Notes: generated by a model from the letters alone, not told the origin. Numbered from the stretch's first letter, positions 1 through 8,767 are shown. The stretch: DNA of 64,000 nt from Ostreococcus lucimarinus CCE9901 (GCF_000092065.1 NC_009359.1:372001-436000), one strand, 5' to 3'. Program-made: numbers and translations.

Positions 1-928
1 TGACAAACTCGTGATGGAAGAAGGGCATGTGTAGGTCGTGCAAGCAACGACGAGTCTCCGAAACGTCGTTCGTCACCACGTATTCCTCCAGCATCGACTT
101 GATTTGCAGCTTGGCGGCGTCCAGAGGCGACTTGTCGAAATCGCCCCACGCGCGAAGCACTCGATCAATGTGACCAGGTCCAAAGAGATGTCCGTGTGCC
201 AGTAGAAGGGCCTCTTGCGACTGTTTACCTTCGCACGTTACGAGACAGGCGACGTTATCCGGGAATGAGGGCGGTAAGATGTCGTCGATGATGGCTCGCG
301 CGATGAACATGCCCAACGTTTCAGCCGCGTCGGGAACGTCGATGGACAAATCATCCGCGGCTTCGACGAGACGCAAGAACCCACGCTGTATTTGCGCTCC
401 CGACAGCGCGCTGGGATACAACGCGCTGAGTAACGTCGCCGCGGCTTCTTTTTCTCGATGCCCCCGGTCCATAGCGAGGGTAACGAGGCGCTTCACGAAG
501 AAGTGTTCGTACACGGGCGCGTCCAACTTCTCCACGCTGATCCACGCCTCGTCAATGTCCGCAGAGTTGAAATACTCGTTGATGATCGTCTCGGCTTTGT
601 TTTTGTACTCCACGACGACGTCCGATTTCGCGTCGCCCGCCGCCGCGCGCAACCCAAACGGTTCCTCCGTCGAGTCGTAATTCGGATCTCCCCTATCCAA
701 CGCGAACACAGGCGATTCATCGATCACGCTCAGCACGCGCATTGTTTCATCACCCTTCTTACCCCGCCCGCTCGCTCGACTGTGCTGCACCCCGTGTCCA
801 TCGGTCCATTTTTGCTCGAGCGCGTCGCCTCGCCGGTCCGAGCCCTTCGCGCGCGCCGCCTCCAACTGCGTTCGCTTTCGCAGCGTCGCGTCGAACGCCT
901 TTTGCTGTTCGGCCGTGAGCAGCACCAT
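1..928 (-). CDS. MA3-domain translation regulator (PDCD4/MRF-like), 3' end beyond window
   Basis: Reads leftward from an ATG at 928 and is still open at base 1, so the C-terminus is missing (309 codons seen). Residues 1-85 form a charged lead-in with the short motif RASGRGKKGD, then DRGDPNYDSTEE, the conserved junction before the first MA3 domain in plant MRF and animal PDCD4 proteins. A first MA3 domain spans about residues 100-215 and a second begins near residue 255. MA3 domains bind the helicase eIF4A, and MRF proteins tune translation under TOR control (family knowledge). The ATG at 742 is internal; the 928 start is preferred because the conserved RASGRG motif lies upstream of 742. A short paralogue of the N-terminus lies just upstream at 1380-1622. 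Confidence 0.85.
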   Translation of the reverse strand, partial: MVLLTAEQQKAFDATLRKRTQLEAARAKGSDRRGDALEQKWTDGHGVQHSRASGRGKKGDETMRVLSVIDESPVFALDRGDPNYDSTEEPFGLRAAAGDAKSDVVVEYKNKAETIINEYFNSADIDEAWISVEKLDAPVYEHFFVKRLVTLAMDRGHREKEAAATLLSALYPSALSGAQIQRGFLRLVEAADDLSIDVPDAAETLGMFIARAIIDDILPPSFPDNVACLVTCEGKQSQEALLLAHGHLFGPGHIDRVLRAWGDFDKSPLDAAKLQIKSMLEEYVVTNDVSETRRCLHDLHMPFFHHEFV

Positions 929-1379
929 GTCTGTCAGCGTCGACGCGATCTTCCGATCGCCCGTTCGTCCCTCTCTCTCTCGCGCGCGTCGCGGTTCCGA
1001 GAGCGGTCGGTTGGACCGTCGCTTTTCGACGATTCCTTCTCTCCGCGCGTCTCGCGCGTCGCGTCGCCGCGCGTCGCCGTTCGCGCGCGCGAGACCGAAG
1101 ATCGGACCCTTTCCGACGCTCCGCGCGCGCGCTCGCGCGTGTCCGTCGATCTACGCGCTCGCGTGTGCGGCGCGACGTCGACGCGAGGGCGACCCGCTGA
1201 CGTGGCGACGATAAACGCGCGCGCGTCATTTTATATGGGCTAAAAATAGTCACAGTATAGATGCCTGCGCATGAGTTACAGTTGGCGACCGCGACCGCGA
1301 CCGCGACCGCGACCGACCCGCGCGTTCGCCGCGCGGCACCGTCGACGCCGCCGCGTCGACCGCGTCCCTCGATCGTCCC
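929..1379. other. GC-rich intergenic region, 451 bp
   Basis: Upstream region of the MA3 gene. It holds an AT-rich patch around 1228-1262 (possible promoter core, by composition only) and a hexamer tandem repeat at 1285-1314. Arginine-rich open frames here lack family motifs and reflect CG-dinucleotide-rich DNA. I see no gene. Confidence 0.5.
1285..1314. repeat. (GCGACC)5 hexamer microsatellite
   Basis: Five perfect tandem copies of GCGACC, read directly. It lies between the MA3 gene and its short paralogue, outside any supported coding region. Confidence 0.9.
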
Positions 1380-1622
1380 TCAATCGTCGCAGTTCGGATC
1401 GTCGCGATCGAGCGCGTAGATCGGCGCCTCGTCGCGCATGCGAATCGCCGCGGCGTCGTCGCCCTTGCGTCCGCGTCCCGACGCCCTCGCGTGCGTGTGT
1501 CCGCGCGCGTCGCGCCACGTGTCGCGCTTCGGCGGCGATGCCGGCGGCGACGCCGCGGGTTCCGCCGCCGCCGCGGCGCGCGCCTCGAGCCGCAGGCGCT
1601 CTTCGTCGGATTTCACGAGCAT
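1380..1622 (-). CDS. 80-residue paralogue of the MA3-protein N-terminus
   Basis: A short frame, ATG at 1622 and stop at 1380, encoding a protein that aligns with the pre-MA3 segment of the gene next door. Shared elements in the same order are a Trp-Asp pair, ARASGRGRKGD (neighbour: SRASGRGKKGD), DEAPIYALDR (neighbour: DESPVFALDR) and DPNCDD (neighbour: DPNYDS). It stops exactly where the MA3 domain would begin, so it has no eIF4A-binding part. The first 35 residues are Ala/Pro-rich. It is either a real miniature gene or a decayed partial tandem duplication; the conserved motifs and the intact stop favour a used peptide. Longer upstream in-frame extension exists but is low-complexity arginine. 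Confidence 0.6.
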   Translation of the reverse strand: MLVKSDEERLRLEARAAAAAEPAASPPASPPKRDTWRDARGHTHARASGRGRKGDDAAAIRMRDEAPIYALDRDDPNCDD

Positions 1623-1945
1623 GTGGGTTGGTTGGATGTCCCGGCGTCGGTCGTCTCGAGCGCGTCGGCGTCGCGCGCGGGCGTTCGCGGTGTCGCGGTC
1701 GCGCGTCGAGGGTGACGCGGCGCGCGCTTTTCGATCGCGCGCTTCGAGCGCGTCGACGTGTGCGCGCGCGCGACGCGCGCGCGTCGACGCGCGCTGCTGA
1801 CGCGGACGCGGGCGTCGGTCCGTGTTGCGGTCCGTGTTGAAGCGACGCTTCGCGTCGCGGCGTCGACCGACGGCGCGCGCGCGGCGACGCACTCGCGCGC
1901 GCGACGAACGCGACGAACGCGACGCGCGAACGACGCGCGATCGCG
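1623..1945. other. GC-rich intergenic region, 323 bp
   Basis: Lies between two divergent genes and presumably holds both promoters. It is dominated by CG-rich runs that give arginine-rich spurious frames in all directions. No TATA-like box, RNA gene or conserved coding motif was recognised. Confidence 0.4.
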
Positions 1946-2638
1946 ATGCCGCGAGGGCGAACCGAGGACGGCGCGCGCGAGGGAGGACGGCGAAGGGTGA
2001 CGCGCGGCGGATGGCGATGGGTCCGCGGCGCCGCGCTCGCGGGCGTCGCGCTCGCGAGCGGCGGCGCGCGCACGGCGCTGGCGAAGAGCAAACTGCAGAT
2101 CGTGAACGCGGGACACGATATCGCGCACGCGTCGCACATACTGTGCGGGACGGGGGACGCGGGGAAGCGAAAGTGTCAGGATTACGCGGAGATGTTGACG
2201 CCGTACCAGGACTCGGCGCACACGCTGGAGCGAGCGTTCGCCGAACTCGCGAGGCGGTACAGCGAGTGTCCGACGGGAAGCGACGGTGGTGATTTGGGGT
2301 ATTTTCCGAGAGGCGAGATGTCGCGAGATTTCGAGAGCGTCGTGTTCGATTCCAAGACGCCGTTGGACGCGGTGGTGGGACCGGTGGAGACGAGAAACGG
2401 TTGGCACGTCATGCTCGTGCACCACAGGCATCTCGCGGATGAAGACGCGAAGGAAAGGGCGCGTTTGAAATCTGAAGAGATGAAGAGAGAACGATTGGAG
2501 CGCGCGGAGAAGCAGAAGGAGTATCAAGAGGAACGGGCGCGTCGAAAGGCGCAACGAGCGGCGAAGCGCCACGAGCGAGACGCCGATAGACACTCGCTTC
2601 ACGCACACGCCGAGGAGCACCTTCACGATGAACTGTAA
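1946..2638 (+). CDS. Parvulin-type peptidyl-prolyl isomerase with signal peptide and C-terminal HDEL
   Basis: 230 residues. Residues 1-47 resemble a secretory signal: basic n-region (GRRRVTRGGWRW), hydrophobic stretch AALAGVALASGGA and a small-residue cleavage site near TALA. A PpiC/parvulin domain follows at about 60-165, with ASHILC, the YSECPTGSDGGDLGYF core, FPRGEMSRDFE and the closing GWHVMLVHHR. Parvulins catalyse cis-trans isomerisation of X-Pro bonds. Residues 168-222 are a highly charged helix. The last four residues are HDEL, the canonical ER-retrieval signal, so the protein is predicted to reside in the ER lumen. The twin arginines could also suggest a thylakoid Tat signal, but HDEL argues against that. 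Divergent from the short MA3 paralogue; convergent with the pseudokinase. Confidence 0.88.
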   Translation: MPRGRTEDGAREGGRRRVTRGGWRWVRGAALAGVALASGGARTALAKSKLQIVNAGHDIAHASHILCGTGDAGKRKCQDYAEMLTPYQDSAHTLERAFAELARRYSECPTGSDGGDLGYFPRGEMSRDFESVVFDSKTPLDAVVGPVETRNGWHVMLVHHRHLADEDAKERARLKSEEMKRERLERAEKQKEYQEERARRKAQRAAKRHERDADRHSLHAHAEEHLHDEL

Positions 2639-2705
2639 GAGCGCCGTTATGACAGCTGAAGCGTATAGACACCAACATCACCGCATGCATTAAAAATAAT
2701 TTGAA

Positions 2706-4037
2706 TCAATAACGTTCGAGAAGCTCTCGCAAATACTCCGCGCGATCCGCGAGCGCGCCCGCATTCGTCGTCACCCCGTAGCCATCCATCAGCTCTTCCG
2801 CTTGCCAGAGCTCGCGCAAAAGCTCCCAGTACTCACCGCCGTTGTCGGACAGAAACTCACACGCATCGGTCCAGTCGGGCTCTTCCTCGCAATACGCGCG
2901 AATACGTTTGAAATCCAGTTCGTGAATGTCGACGAAGACGCGACGAAGCGCCTCAGCCGACGTCGCGTCCGACGGCCCGTAAGCCGCGAGCGACGCGAAC
3001 ACGAGCTCGGTGAGCACCAGCGCCATGGCTTTCAGATCAACGACGACGCTTGTTGGCGTGCAAAGCGTACTACACCCAAAATTAATCAGCCTGACTTCCA
3101 GATCGTCCGCCTTTGTGTCTAAAAACGTGCTGCACAAAAACGTCGACCCGTCCAACGCCCCGTGCGCCACGCCCCTCTGATGCGCGTACCACACCCCCTT
3201 CAAGCACTGCTCGAACGCTCTTCTCACGTACCTCGCCCGCGCTTTCTTTGGTTGGTCTTGCACGCGCTGCACCGGAGGCCAAAACTTCGTCTCAGACTTC
3301 CCTTCCTGCTTCGCTCGCGCGTACTCGCTCAGCCTTCGCACGCCGTGCCACTCCTGCGCCGTCCACAAGCTCCTAGTCCCATCACCGTCGATCGAGGCCG
3401 ACGCGAAGTACCCAACCAGTCTCGCGATCGGTAACGCTTTTTGTGGCAGCATCCCCGGCCCTCGACCGTACTCATCCACCTCAATCTCCACGTCGTCGTC
3501 CGCCAGCAGCCGCTCGTACGCCCGCACCTCCGTCTCCGCGAACGCCGCCGCGCGTTCACCCGCGTACTCCTTCAGCATCACCGCGCCTCTGTCGGCGTTC
3601 CTCGAAATCGGCGGTACCGACGGTGTGTGCACGTACCTCCCCGCGTACACGTTCACCCTCGCCGCGCCGTCGTCGACCTCCTCCTCGACGCTCGACGCCG
3701 CGACGCTCTCCGGCGCGCCGCCGTCCGCGCTCGCGCGCCACGCGAACGCGCTCGCGCTCGGCCGCTCCGTGCGCAGCGTCACCGATCCCAGGCGCGTGGT
3801 GATTTCAAAATCGTCCGCCTCGGCGCGTTCGAGCGCGCTCCGCGTCGTCGTCGTCGGGTTCGTTCGACGTCCTCGCGCGCGCCCGTCGTGGATAGCGCGT
3901 CGACTTCGCGCGCGCGTTCGCGCGCCGGCGCGCGGCGCGCGCTCGAGCGCCGCGCGCGCGCGCACGACGCGAGCGTTCGCGCGCATGTCCCGCGCGCGCC
4001 GGTCGTTCGCGACCGCGCGCGTCGAGGAATGCCGCAC
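2706..4037 (-). CDS. Protein pseudokinase, probably plastid-targeted
   Basis: 443 residues with an Arg/Ala/Ser-rich, acid-poor N-terminus that fits a plastid transit peptide; Met18 (position 3986) is an alternative start. A divergent kinase fold is visible: VMLKEYAG with the lysine equivalent to VAIK, an alpha-C helix with glutamate (ETEVRAYERLL), a hinge-like TAQEWHG and a catalytic-loop region VAHGALDGSTFL. The HRD aspartate is alanine, the catalytic-loop lysine and asparagine are changed, and DFG reads NFG (LINFGCS). Phosphotransfer is therefore unlikely and a scaffold or allosteric role is inferred. No APE motif is evident. I do not recognise a named orthologue. It is convergent with the parvulin and divergent from the photolyase. 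Confidence 0.75.
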   Translation of the reverse strand: MRHSSTRAVANDRRARDMRANARVVRARAALERAPRAGARTRARSRRAIHDGRARGRRTNPTTTTRSALERAEADDFEITTRLGSVTLRTERPSASAFAWRASADGGAPESVAASSVEEEVDDGAARVNVYAGRYVHTPSVPPISRNADRGAVMLKEYAGERAAAFAETEVRAYERLLADDDVEIEVDEYGRGPGMLPQKALPIARLVGYFASASIDGDGTRSLWTAQEWHGVRRLSEYARAKQEGKSETKFWPPVQRVQDQPKKARARYVRRAFEQCLKGVWYAHQRGVAHGALDGSTFLCSTFLDTKADDLEVRLINFGCSTLCTPTSVVVDLKAMALVLTELVFASLAAYGPSDATSAEALRRVFVDIHELDFKRIRAYCEEEPDWTDACEFLSDNGGEYWELLRELWQAEELMDGYGVTTNAGALADRAEYLRELLERY

Positions 4038-4245
4038 TCGTCGACGCGGTTCGTTTCATGTCCCCGAAAACGCCCGCGGTGACGTCGGCGCCCGCGCGTC
4101 GCGACGAGCGCGCGCGCGAGGGCGAACCCGTGGAGGTGTTCGCCGCGCACTCGCCCTACGACGCGCTGTGCGTGCTCGTGGCGCTCGTTCTCGGGCTGTT
4201 TCGAGCGGCGAGCGCGCGGTGCAGCTGCTGAATCGAGTCGAAACG

Positions 4246-5805
4246 ATGAAGCGCGAAGACGCGCTGCGCGCGACGAGCGCGACGCTGCGCGCGCGATCCG
4301 TGCACGAAGCTCGCGTGCGACGATTGAACGACGCGCGCGCGAGGGAGGCGCCGGATGGGGCGTACGTGTTGCTCTGGGCGCAGAGCGCGCAGAGGACGCG
4401 CTGGAACGAGGCGTTGGAGTACGCGGTCGACCGGGCGAACGATAGACGCGCGCCGCTCGTGGTCGTGTTTTGCTCGACGGCGACGTACCCGGAGGCGAAC
4501 GAACGACACGTTGGGTTCATGTTGGAGGGGTTGTGTGAGATGCGGGCGACGCTCGGGAAGCGGCGAATCGCGTTCGAGGCGTTCGCGTGCGCGCCGCCGG
4601 AGGCGGCGCTGGCGGCGAGCGAACGAGCGATCGAAGTGGTGACGGATTCGGGGTATTTACGGTTACTTCGCGCGTGGCGGGATGACTTGGCGCGGAGGGC
4701 AACGTGCGCGGTGACGGAGATCGAGACCGAGTGCGTGGTGCCGCAGTTGGGGCAGGGGGCGCGACGCGCGGAACCGTCGGCGGCGACGTTTCGGCCGAAG
4801 GTGCTGGCTCGCGTGCGGGAGTTCACTAGAAACGCGTGCGCCGTGCTGCCTTACATCGCGGGCGAACTGGATGACGCGACGCGCGCGATTTTTGAGAAGA
4901 CTGTCGACAAGTACGAGCGGCTGCCGCTCGAGCGAGGCGTCGACGCGTGCTTGAACGTCCTCGACGCTTACGGGCTAAAGCGAGATCCCAGCTGTCCTCG
5001 CGTGTCGTCTCACGTCGGTGGAGAGTCTCGAGCCAAGGCGAAGCTCGATGTGTTTTTGACGAAAAACATGCTCTCGCGCTATCATCATTCGCGTAACGAT
5101 CCGTGTTTGTGTTTGCAGAGTCATCTGTCGCCGCACATTCACTACGGGCAAATCTCCGTCGTCGAAGTGGCTCGCAAAGCGCTCGCGTTTCGCGACGCAC
5201 ACGCCGATGAAGCCGACATCTGTGCAAGCGTGGATGTTTTCCTCGACGAACTCATCGTACGAAGAGAGTTGGCGGTGAATTTTGCGCTGCGAAACCCAAA
5301 GTATGATTCTTACGACGGGCTTCCCGAATGGGCGCGAGAGACGCTGGAGAGGCATCGAGGTGATCGCCGCGAATGGACGTATACACTCGAGGAGTTTGAA
5401 CACGGCCGAACGCACGATAAGTTATGGAATGCATCGCAACGAGAGCTTGTGTCCAGTGGTAAACAACACAATTACTTGCGAATGTACTGGGGAAAGAAAA
5501 TCCTCGAATGGAGCTCGACGCCAGAAGAGGCTTGGCGTATCGCGATGACGCTCAACAATAGATATTCACTCGACGGTCGAAATATGGTTTCTTTGACCGG
5601 CGTGGGATGGTGTTTCGGCCTGCACGACCGTGAATTCCACGAGGCGAGCATAACTGGCACGATTCGACGCTTTTCTGAATCTGGCATGCGCAAGAAGTTC
5701 CCAGCCGGAATAAAGGGCTACCTCGAGCGTTGGGGCGACGACGGAGGGACGAAACGCCAACTGCGACTCGAAGACGTGTTCGGCAAACGATCGAAATCGA
5801 AATAG
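4246..5805 (+). CDS. PHR2: Class II CPD photolyase
   Basis: Repairs cyclobutane pyrimidine dimers in DNA using blue light and FADH-. From the ATG at 4246 it is 519 residues, close to plant class II enzymes. Visible hallmarks: an N-terminal Rossmann region (APDGAYVLLWAQSAQR, then PLVVVFC), the SPHIHYGQIS segment, LIVRRELAVNFALRNPKYDSY, YTLEEFEHGRTHDKLWNASQ, the NYLRMYWGKKILEW block lining the FAD/DNA site, and LNNRYSLDGRN. The reading frame is open upstream to 3625 but that part overlaps the divergent pseudokinase and is arginine-rich. A separate short frame from ATG 4058 could supply a longer N-terminus through a 38-nt intron with donor GTGCGT. The C-terminus ends in a basic KRSKSK tail, possibly nuclear-targeting. 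Confidence 0.92.
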   Translation: MKREDALRATSATLRARSVHEARVRRLNDARAREAPDGAYVLLWAQSAQRTRWNEALEYAVDRANDRRAPLVVVFCSTATYPEANERHVGFMLEGLCEMRATLGKRRIAFEAFACAPPEAALAASERAIEVVTDSGYLRLLRAWRDDLARRATCAVTEIETECVVPQLGQGARRAEPSAATFRPKVLARVREFTRNACAVLPYIAGELDDATRAIFEKTVDKYERLPLERGVDACLNVLDAYGLKRDPSCPRVSSHVGGESRAKAKLDVFLTKNMLSRYHHSRNDPCLCLQSHLSPHIHYGQISVVEVARKALAFRDAHADEADICASVDVFLDELIVRRELAVNFALRNPKYDSYDGLPEWARETLERHRGDRREWTYTLEEFEHGRTHDKLWNASQRELVSSGKQHNYLRMYWGKKILEWSSTPEEAWRIAMTLNNRYSLDGRNMVSLTGVGWCFGLHDREFHEASITGTIRRFSESGMRKKFPAGIKGYLERWGDDGGTKRQLRLEDVFGKRSKSK

Positions 5806-5863
5806 TATCATCAGTAGTCACATTTTGAATCATCATGTTGCAAACAATTGTATATGCTAAGCA

Positions 5864-7171
5864 TCACGCCGCGGCCGTCGTCGAGGTATCGAGGCGGTGT
5901 CTATCTGCTATTTCCGCTGCGCTTTGCGCGACCAAGGCGCGCAAATACGCTTCGACCGAACATCTTCCGGTCGAACCGACGGTGCTGTACGCCAAAAACG
6001 GGAGCTTTCTGAGAGCGCGACCGCTCAGTCCGTCGCAAGCTTCGGCAGCTTCGCGCAAAGTCAGCGACACCGGGCAACCTTTCGCGACACCATCGTCGAA
6101 TTCCATCGGCTCAGCGCCCTGCACCAAATCGCGACGAATGAGCTCAAGCACGCAGGAGCGCAAAATCTCGTACCTCGCTCGCATGCCGGGCGGGCCGATG
6201 TAGCATTTGATATCCGCGCGATCGACAAACGCTAGATCGATCGCTTCGGTGATGTTGCTCGTCGTTAGCACGATGGCGTTCGGTCTAGACTTCAGCGCGT
6301 CAAGCTGCGTGAGCAGAGCGTTGACGACGCGAATCGCGTCGCTGGGTTCCGAACCGTTCGCCGCACTCTTTCTCGCCGCAGCCAGACTTTCGACTTCATC
6401 GACGAGCACGAAAACCAAAGAATCTTCGTCTTCTAATAACTCTTGTATCTTACCGAACAGTTTACTCACCAACTTTCCGCTCTCGCTAAACCAACGACTG
6501 AAGAGCGAATGCGCGTTCACCTCCACCAACACGCTGCTCGAGTATATATGATTAAACCTGATGGACAACCGCTGCGCCAACGCCTTACACATCGTCGTCT
6601 TCCCCGTCCCCGGCGGTCCATGCAACAACACCACGCGATTCCACGAGATGAGCTGCGCGTCCACGCCGCGTTCACCGAACAACAGCGCCGCCGTCGCGTA
6701 CCGCAGCAGTCGCGTCTTCACCTCGTCGTCGTCGAAAATCAAAGACTCCCACGCGCCCTCAAAATCCACACACGGCAGGCTCCACTCCGTGTACGTCGCG
6801 ATCTCGTCTCCTTCCCCGATCTCCTCCCCCGGCCCGTCCTCGCACAGCCCGTACGCGCGCGTCGTCAGCGCGCACTGCCACGCCAACAACCGTCGCGTCC
6901 CGCGCCCCTTCCCCTCGTCCCCGTCCAGCCACTCCACGTCCGACACCCACACCTTATCGCACTGCGCGCGCAAAAACGCCCCCGCCTCGCACTTCCAATC
7001 GCTCTCGTCCCCGTCCACGAGCGCGCCCGCGCGCGCGTCGTCCACGCACGCCTTGCGCTCGAGCACGAACGTTCGAACCGCCGCCTCGATGGCGTCGTTC
7101 GTCGCCGTCGACCGCGCGCGCCGTCGCGCGTCGACGTGCACGCGCGCGACGATCGCGTCGCCGTCGCCCAT
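5864..7171 (-). CDS. PCH2: TRIP13/PCH2-type AAA+ ATPase
   Basis: Remodels HORMA-domain proteins (Mad2, Hop1/ASY1-type), acting in the spindle checkpoint and in meiosis. With the start at ATG 7171 it is 435 residues, about the length of human TRIP13. It shows the TRIP13 signature LISWNRVVLLHGPPGTGKT (Walker A), SLFSRWFSESGKLVSKLF, Walker B LVFVLVDEVESLA, EPSDAIRVVNALLTQLD and sensor-1 LTTSNITEAIDLAFVDRADIK, then GLSGRALRKLPFLA near the C-terminus. The N-terminal 170 residues are a divergent substrate-recognition domain. An in-frame ATG at 7264 exists, but the added 31 residues are arginine-rich filler. Convergent with the photolyase, 58 bp between stops. Confidence 0.95.
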   Translation of the reverse strand: MGDGDAIVARVHVDARRRARSTATNDAIEAAVRTFVLERKACVDDARAGALVDGDESDWKCEAGAFLRAQCDKVWVSDVEWLDGDEGKGRGTRRLLAWQCALTTRAYGLCEDGPGEEIGEGDEIATYTEWSLPCVDFEGAWESLIFDDDEVKTRLLRYATAALLFGERGVDAQLISWNRVVLLHGPPGTGKTTMCKALAQRLSIRFNHIYSSSVLVEVNAHSLFSRWFSESGKLVSKLFGKIQELLEDEDSLVFVLVDEVESLAAARKSAANGSEPSDAIRVVNALLTQLDALKSRPNAIVLTTSNITEAIDLAFVDRADIKCYIGPPGMRARYEILRSCVLELIRRDLVQGAEPMEFDDGVAKGCPVSLTLREAAEACDGLSGRALRKLPFLAYSTVGSTGRCSVEAYLRALVAQSAAEIADRHRLDTSTTAAA

Positions 7172-7590
7172 CGCGCGCGCGTCGCGGTCGTTCGTCGCGC
7201 GCGTCGCGTCGTGCGGGCGTCGCGCGTCGCGCGTCGCGACGCGTCCCGTGTCTCGACGAGTCACGACCCATCGATCGAGGTGTTAATTACTCAAAATAAG
7301 CGAATAGGAATCGTAATATAAAGACGTGATATTTCACATACATTTTTAACTCCAGACGAGAAGCGCGGACGAACCGATGACGACATGTCGGCGCGACGTC
7401 CCGTCCCGGGCGCGACGCGAAAACCGCGCGATACTGCGCGGTCATAGGCGACCGCGCCCCCACACGCGCGCGCGCGGACGCGCGCCGCTCGCGCCGGGTT
7501 TGACCGCCGACGAGGCCCGCGCGACGCGAGGACAACGACATCGTCTTCGCGCGCACGCGACGAGGGCCGAACGACGGCCGCGCGCGACGG
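7172..7590. other. Divergent intergenic region, 419 bp
   Basis: Separates PCH2 from the RWP-RK gene. An unusually AT-rich patch at about 7279-7345 stands out from the GC-rich surroundings and is a plausible shared promoter (composition only). No RNA gene or coding signal was recognised. Confidence 0.4.
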
Positions 7591-8767
7591 ATGTCGGCGG
7601 TGGAGACGACGACGAACACCGGGCTCCCGATTCGGATGCCGAACGACGCGCGCGGCGCGACGCACGCGATCGATCCGCTGAGCGACGTGCACACGGCGGT
7701 GAAATCGGCGACGGGGACGAAGATCATCGCGCTGATCGACGTGAGCTCGAGGTTCGCGCTGCCGATCGCGCAAGCGGCGAAAGAGGTGCGGGCGAGATTA
7801 GATTTCCGGAGGATCGCGGCGCGGCGCGCGACGAGTTTCGAGAGACTGACGCGCGAATGGGTCGACGCGGAAACAGCTGGATGTGTGCGTGACGGTGCTC
7901 AAGTCAACGTGTCGCGCGTTCGGCATCATGCGATGGCCGTATCGAAAGATGCGAAAACTGAACACTATGATTAAGCAGCTCGAGCGGTCGGCGAGAAACG
8001 CCGCCGAGGAAAACATATTACATCATAGAATGAAGCGACTTGAAGCGTGTCGACGTGCGAGAGATTTGTTGGTGCTAGAAGCAGAGGCGAACGCACGGGC
8101 GCGAATCGGAAAACCCGCCTCGCAGCAGTCCGCCAAGGCGGAGATAGCGTCGACGGGCGCGCGCTACGATTCCAGCGGGCGACTGGGCAACTTTAAGGAT
8201 CCTGGATACGCTTTCGATACCGACCACAAGGGTTATGCGCTGCATGAGGCGATGCGGAAGATGATGGAGACTGAGGGGTTAGATACGATCGGTCGTTCTG
8301 GTCACGTGGATGTCGAATCTGACCCACTGAGCGAACTCGCCTCGCAGGTTACCGCCGTGCAAGAGCGTTTCGTGCGACGGCCAAATCGCAACAAAAGACA
8401 GCTACCAACCAGATGCCCGGAAGAGATGGCACTACATGAATTCGTCATGGGCAATCCGGGACTCGAGGCAATGGCTTCGTTGACCGCGCGATTGCGCCGG
8501 CAAAAGGAATCGAAGAAACAGACGTCTGAGCACGCCGACGACGCGGACGGCGAAGTCGACATCGATGGGGACGACGGGAAGCAAATTGCGTGGATCGTAA
8601 GCTCTCAAAGTCCAGCCTATACCGTCAATGTCCGTCCAAGTAACCCAACGGCGCGAATTCCAGACGTCTTGGTAGAGGAACGCTCTCGGCGAGAAGCCAC
8701 CTCTCCGCTCGAGCCCAGTCTAGCTCTGTTCCCGTTAAATGTGTCAGCAATCCACAGTGCGGCTTGA
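7591..8767 (+). CDS. RWP-RK domain transcription factor, two exons
   Basis: Exons 7591-7785 and 7877-8767 (361 residues). The RWP-RK DNA-binding domain is split by a 91-nt phase-0 intron: exon 1 ends in SSRFALPIAQAAKE and exon 2 opens LDVCVTVLKSTCRAFGIM followed at once by RWPYRKMRKL, giving the continuous RWP-RK signature. Donor GTGCGG, branch point ACTGAC and acceptor CAG are all visible. A leucine-spaced helix follows the motif (about residues 90-125). The C-terminal half is charged and unrecognised apart from a short conserved-looking block around YDSSGRLGNFKDPGYAFDTD. RWP-RK factors control nitrogen responses (NLP) or gamete/egg-cell programmes (RKD/MID). No PB1 domain is seen, so it is closer to the RKD type. 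Confidence 0.88.

Noticed and set aside
458-1253. Long arginine-rich open frames on both strands around 0.46-1.25 kb
   Set aside because: They overlap the MA3 gene or its upstream region, lack motifs, and arise because CG-rich codons rarely create stops.
3441-4245. Upstream extension of the photolyase frame to 3625
   Set aside because: It overlaps the divergent pseudokinase and adds about 200 arginine-rich residues not found in photolyases.
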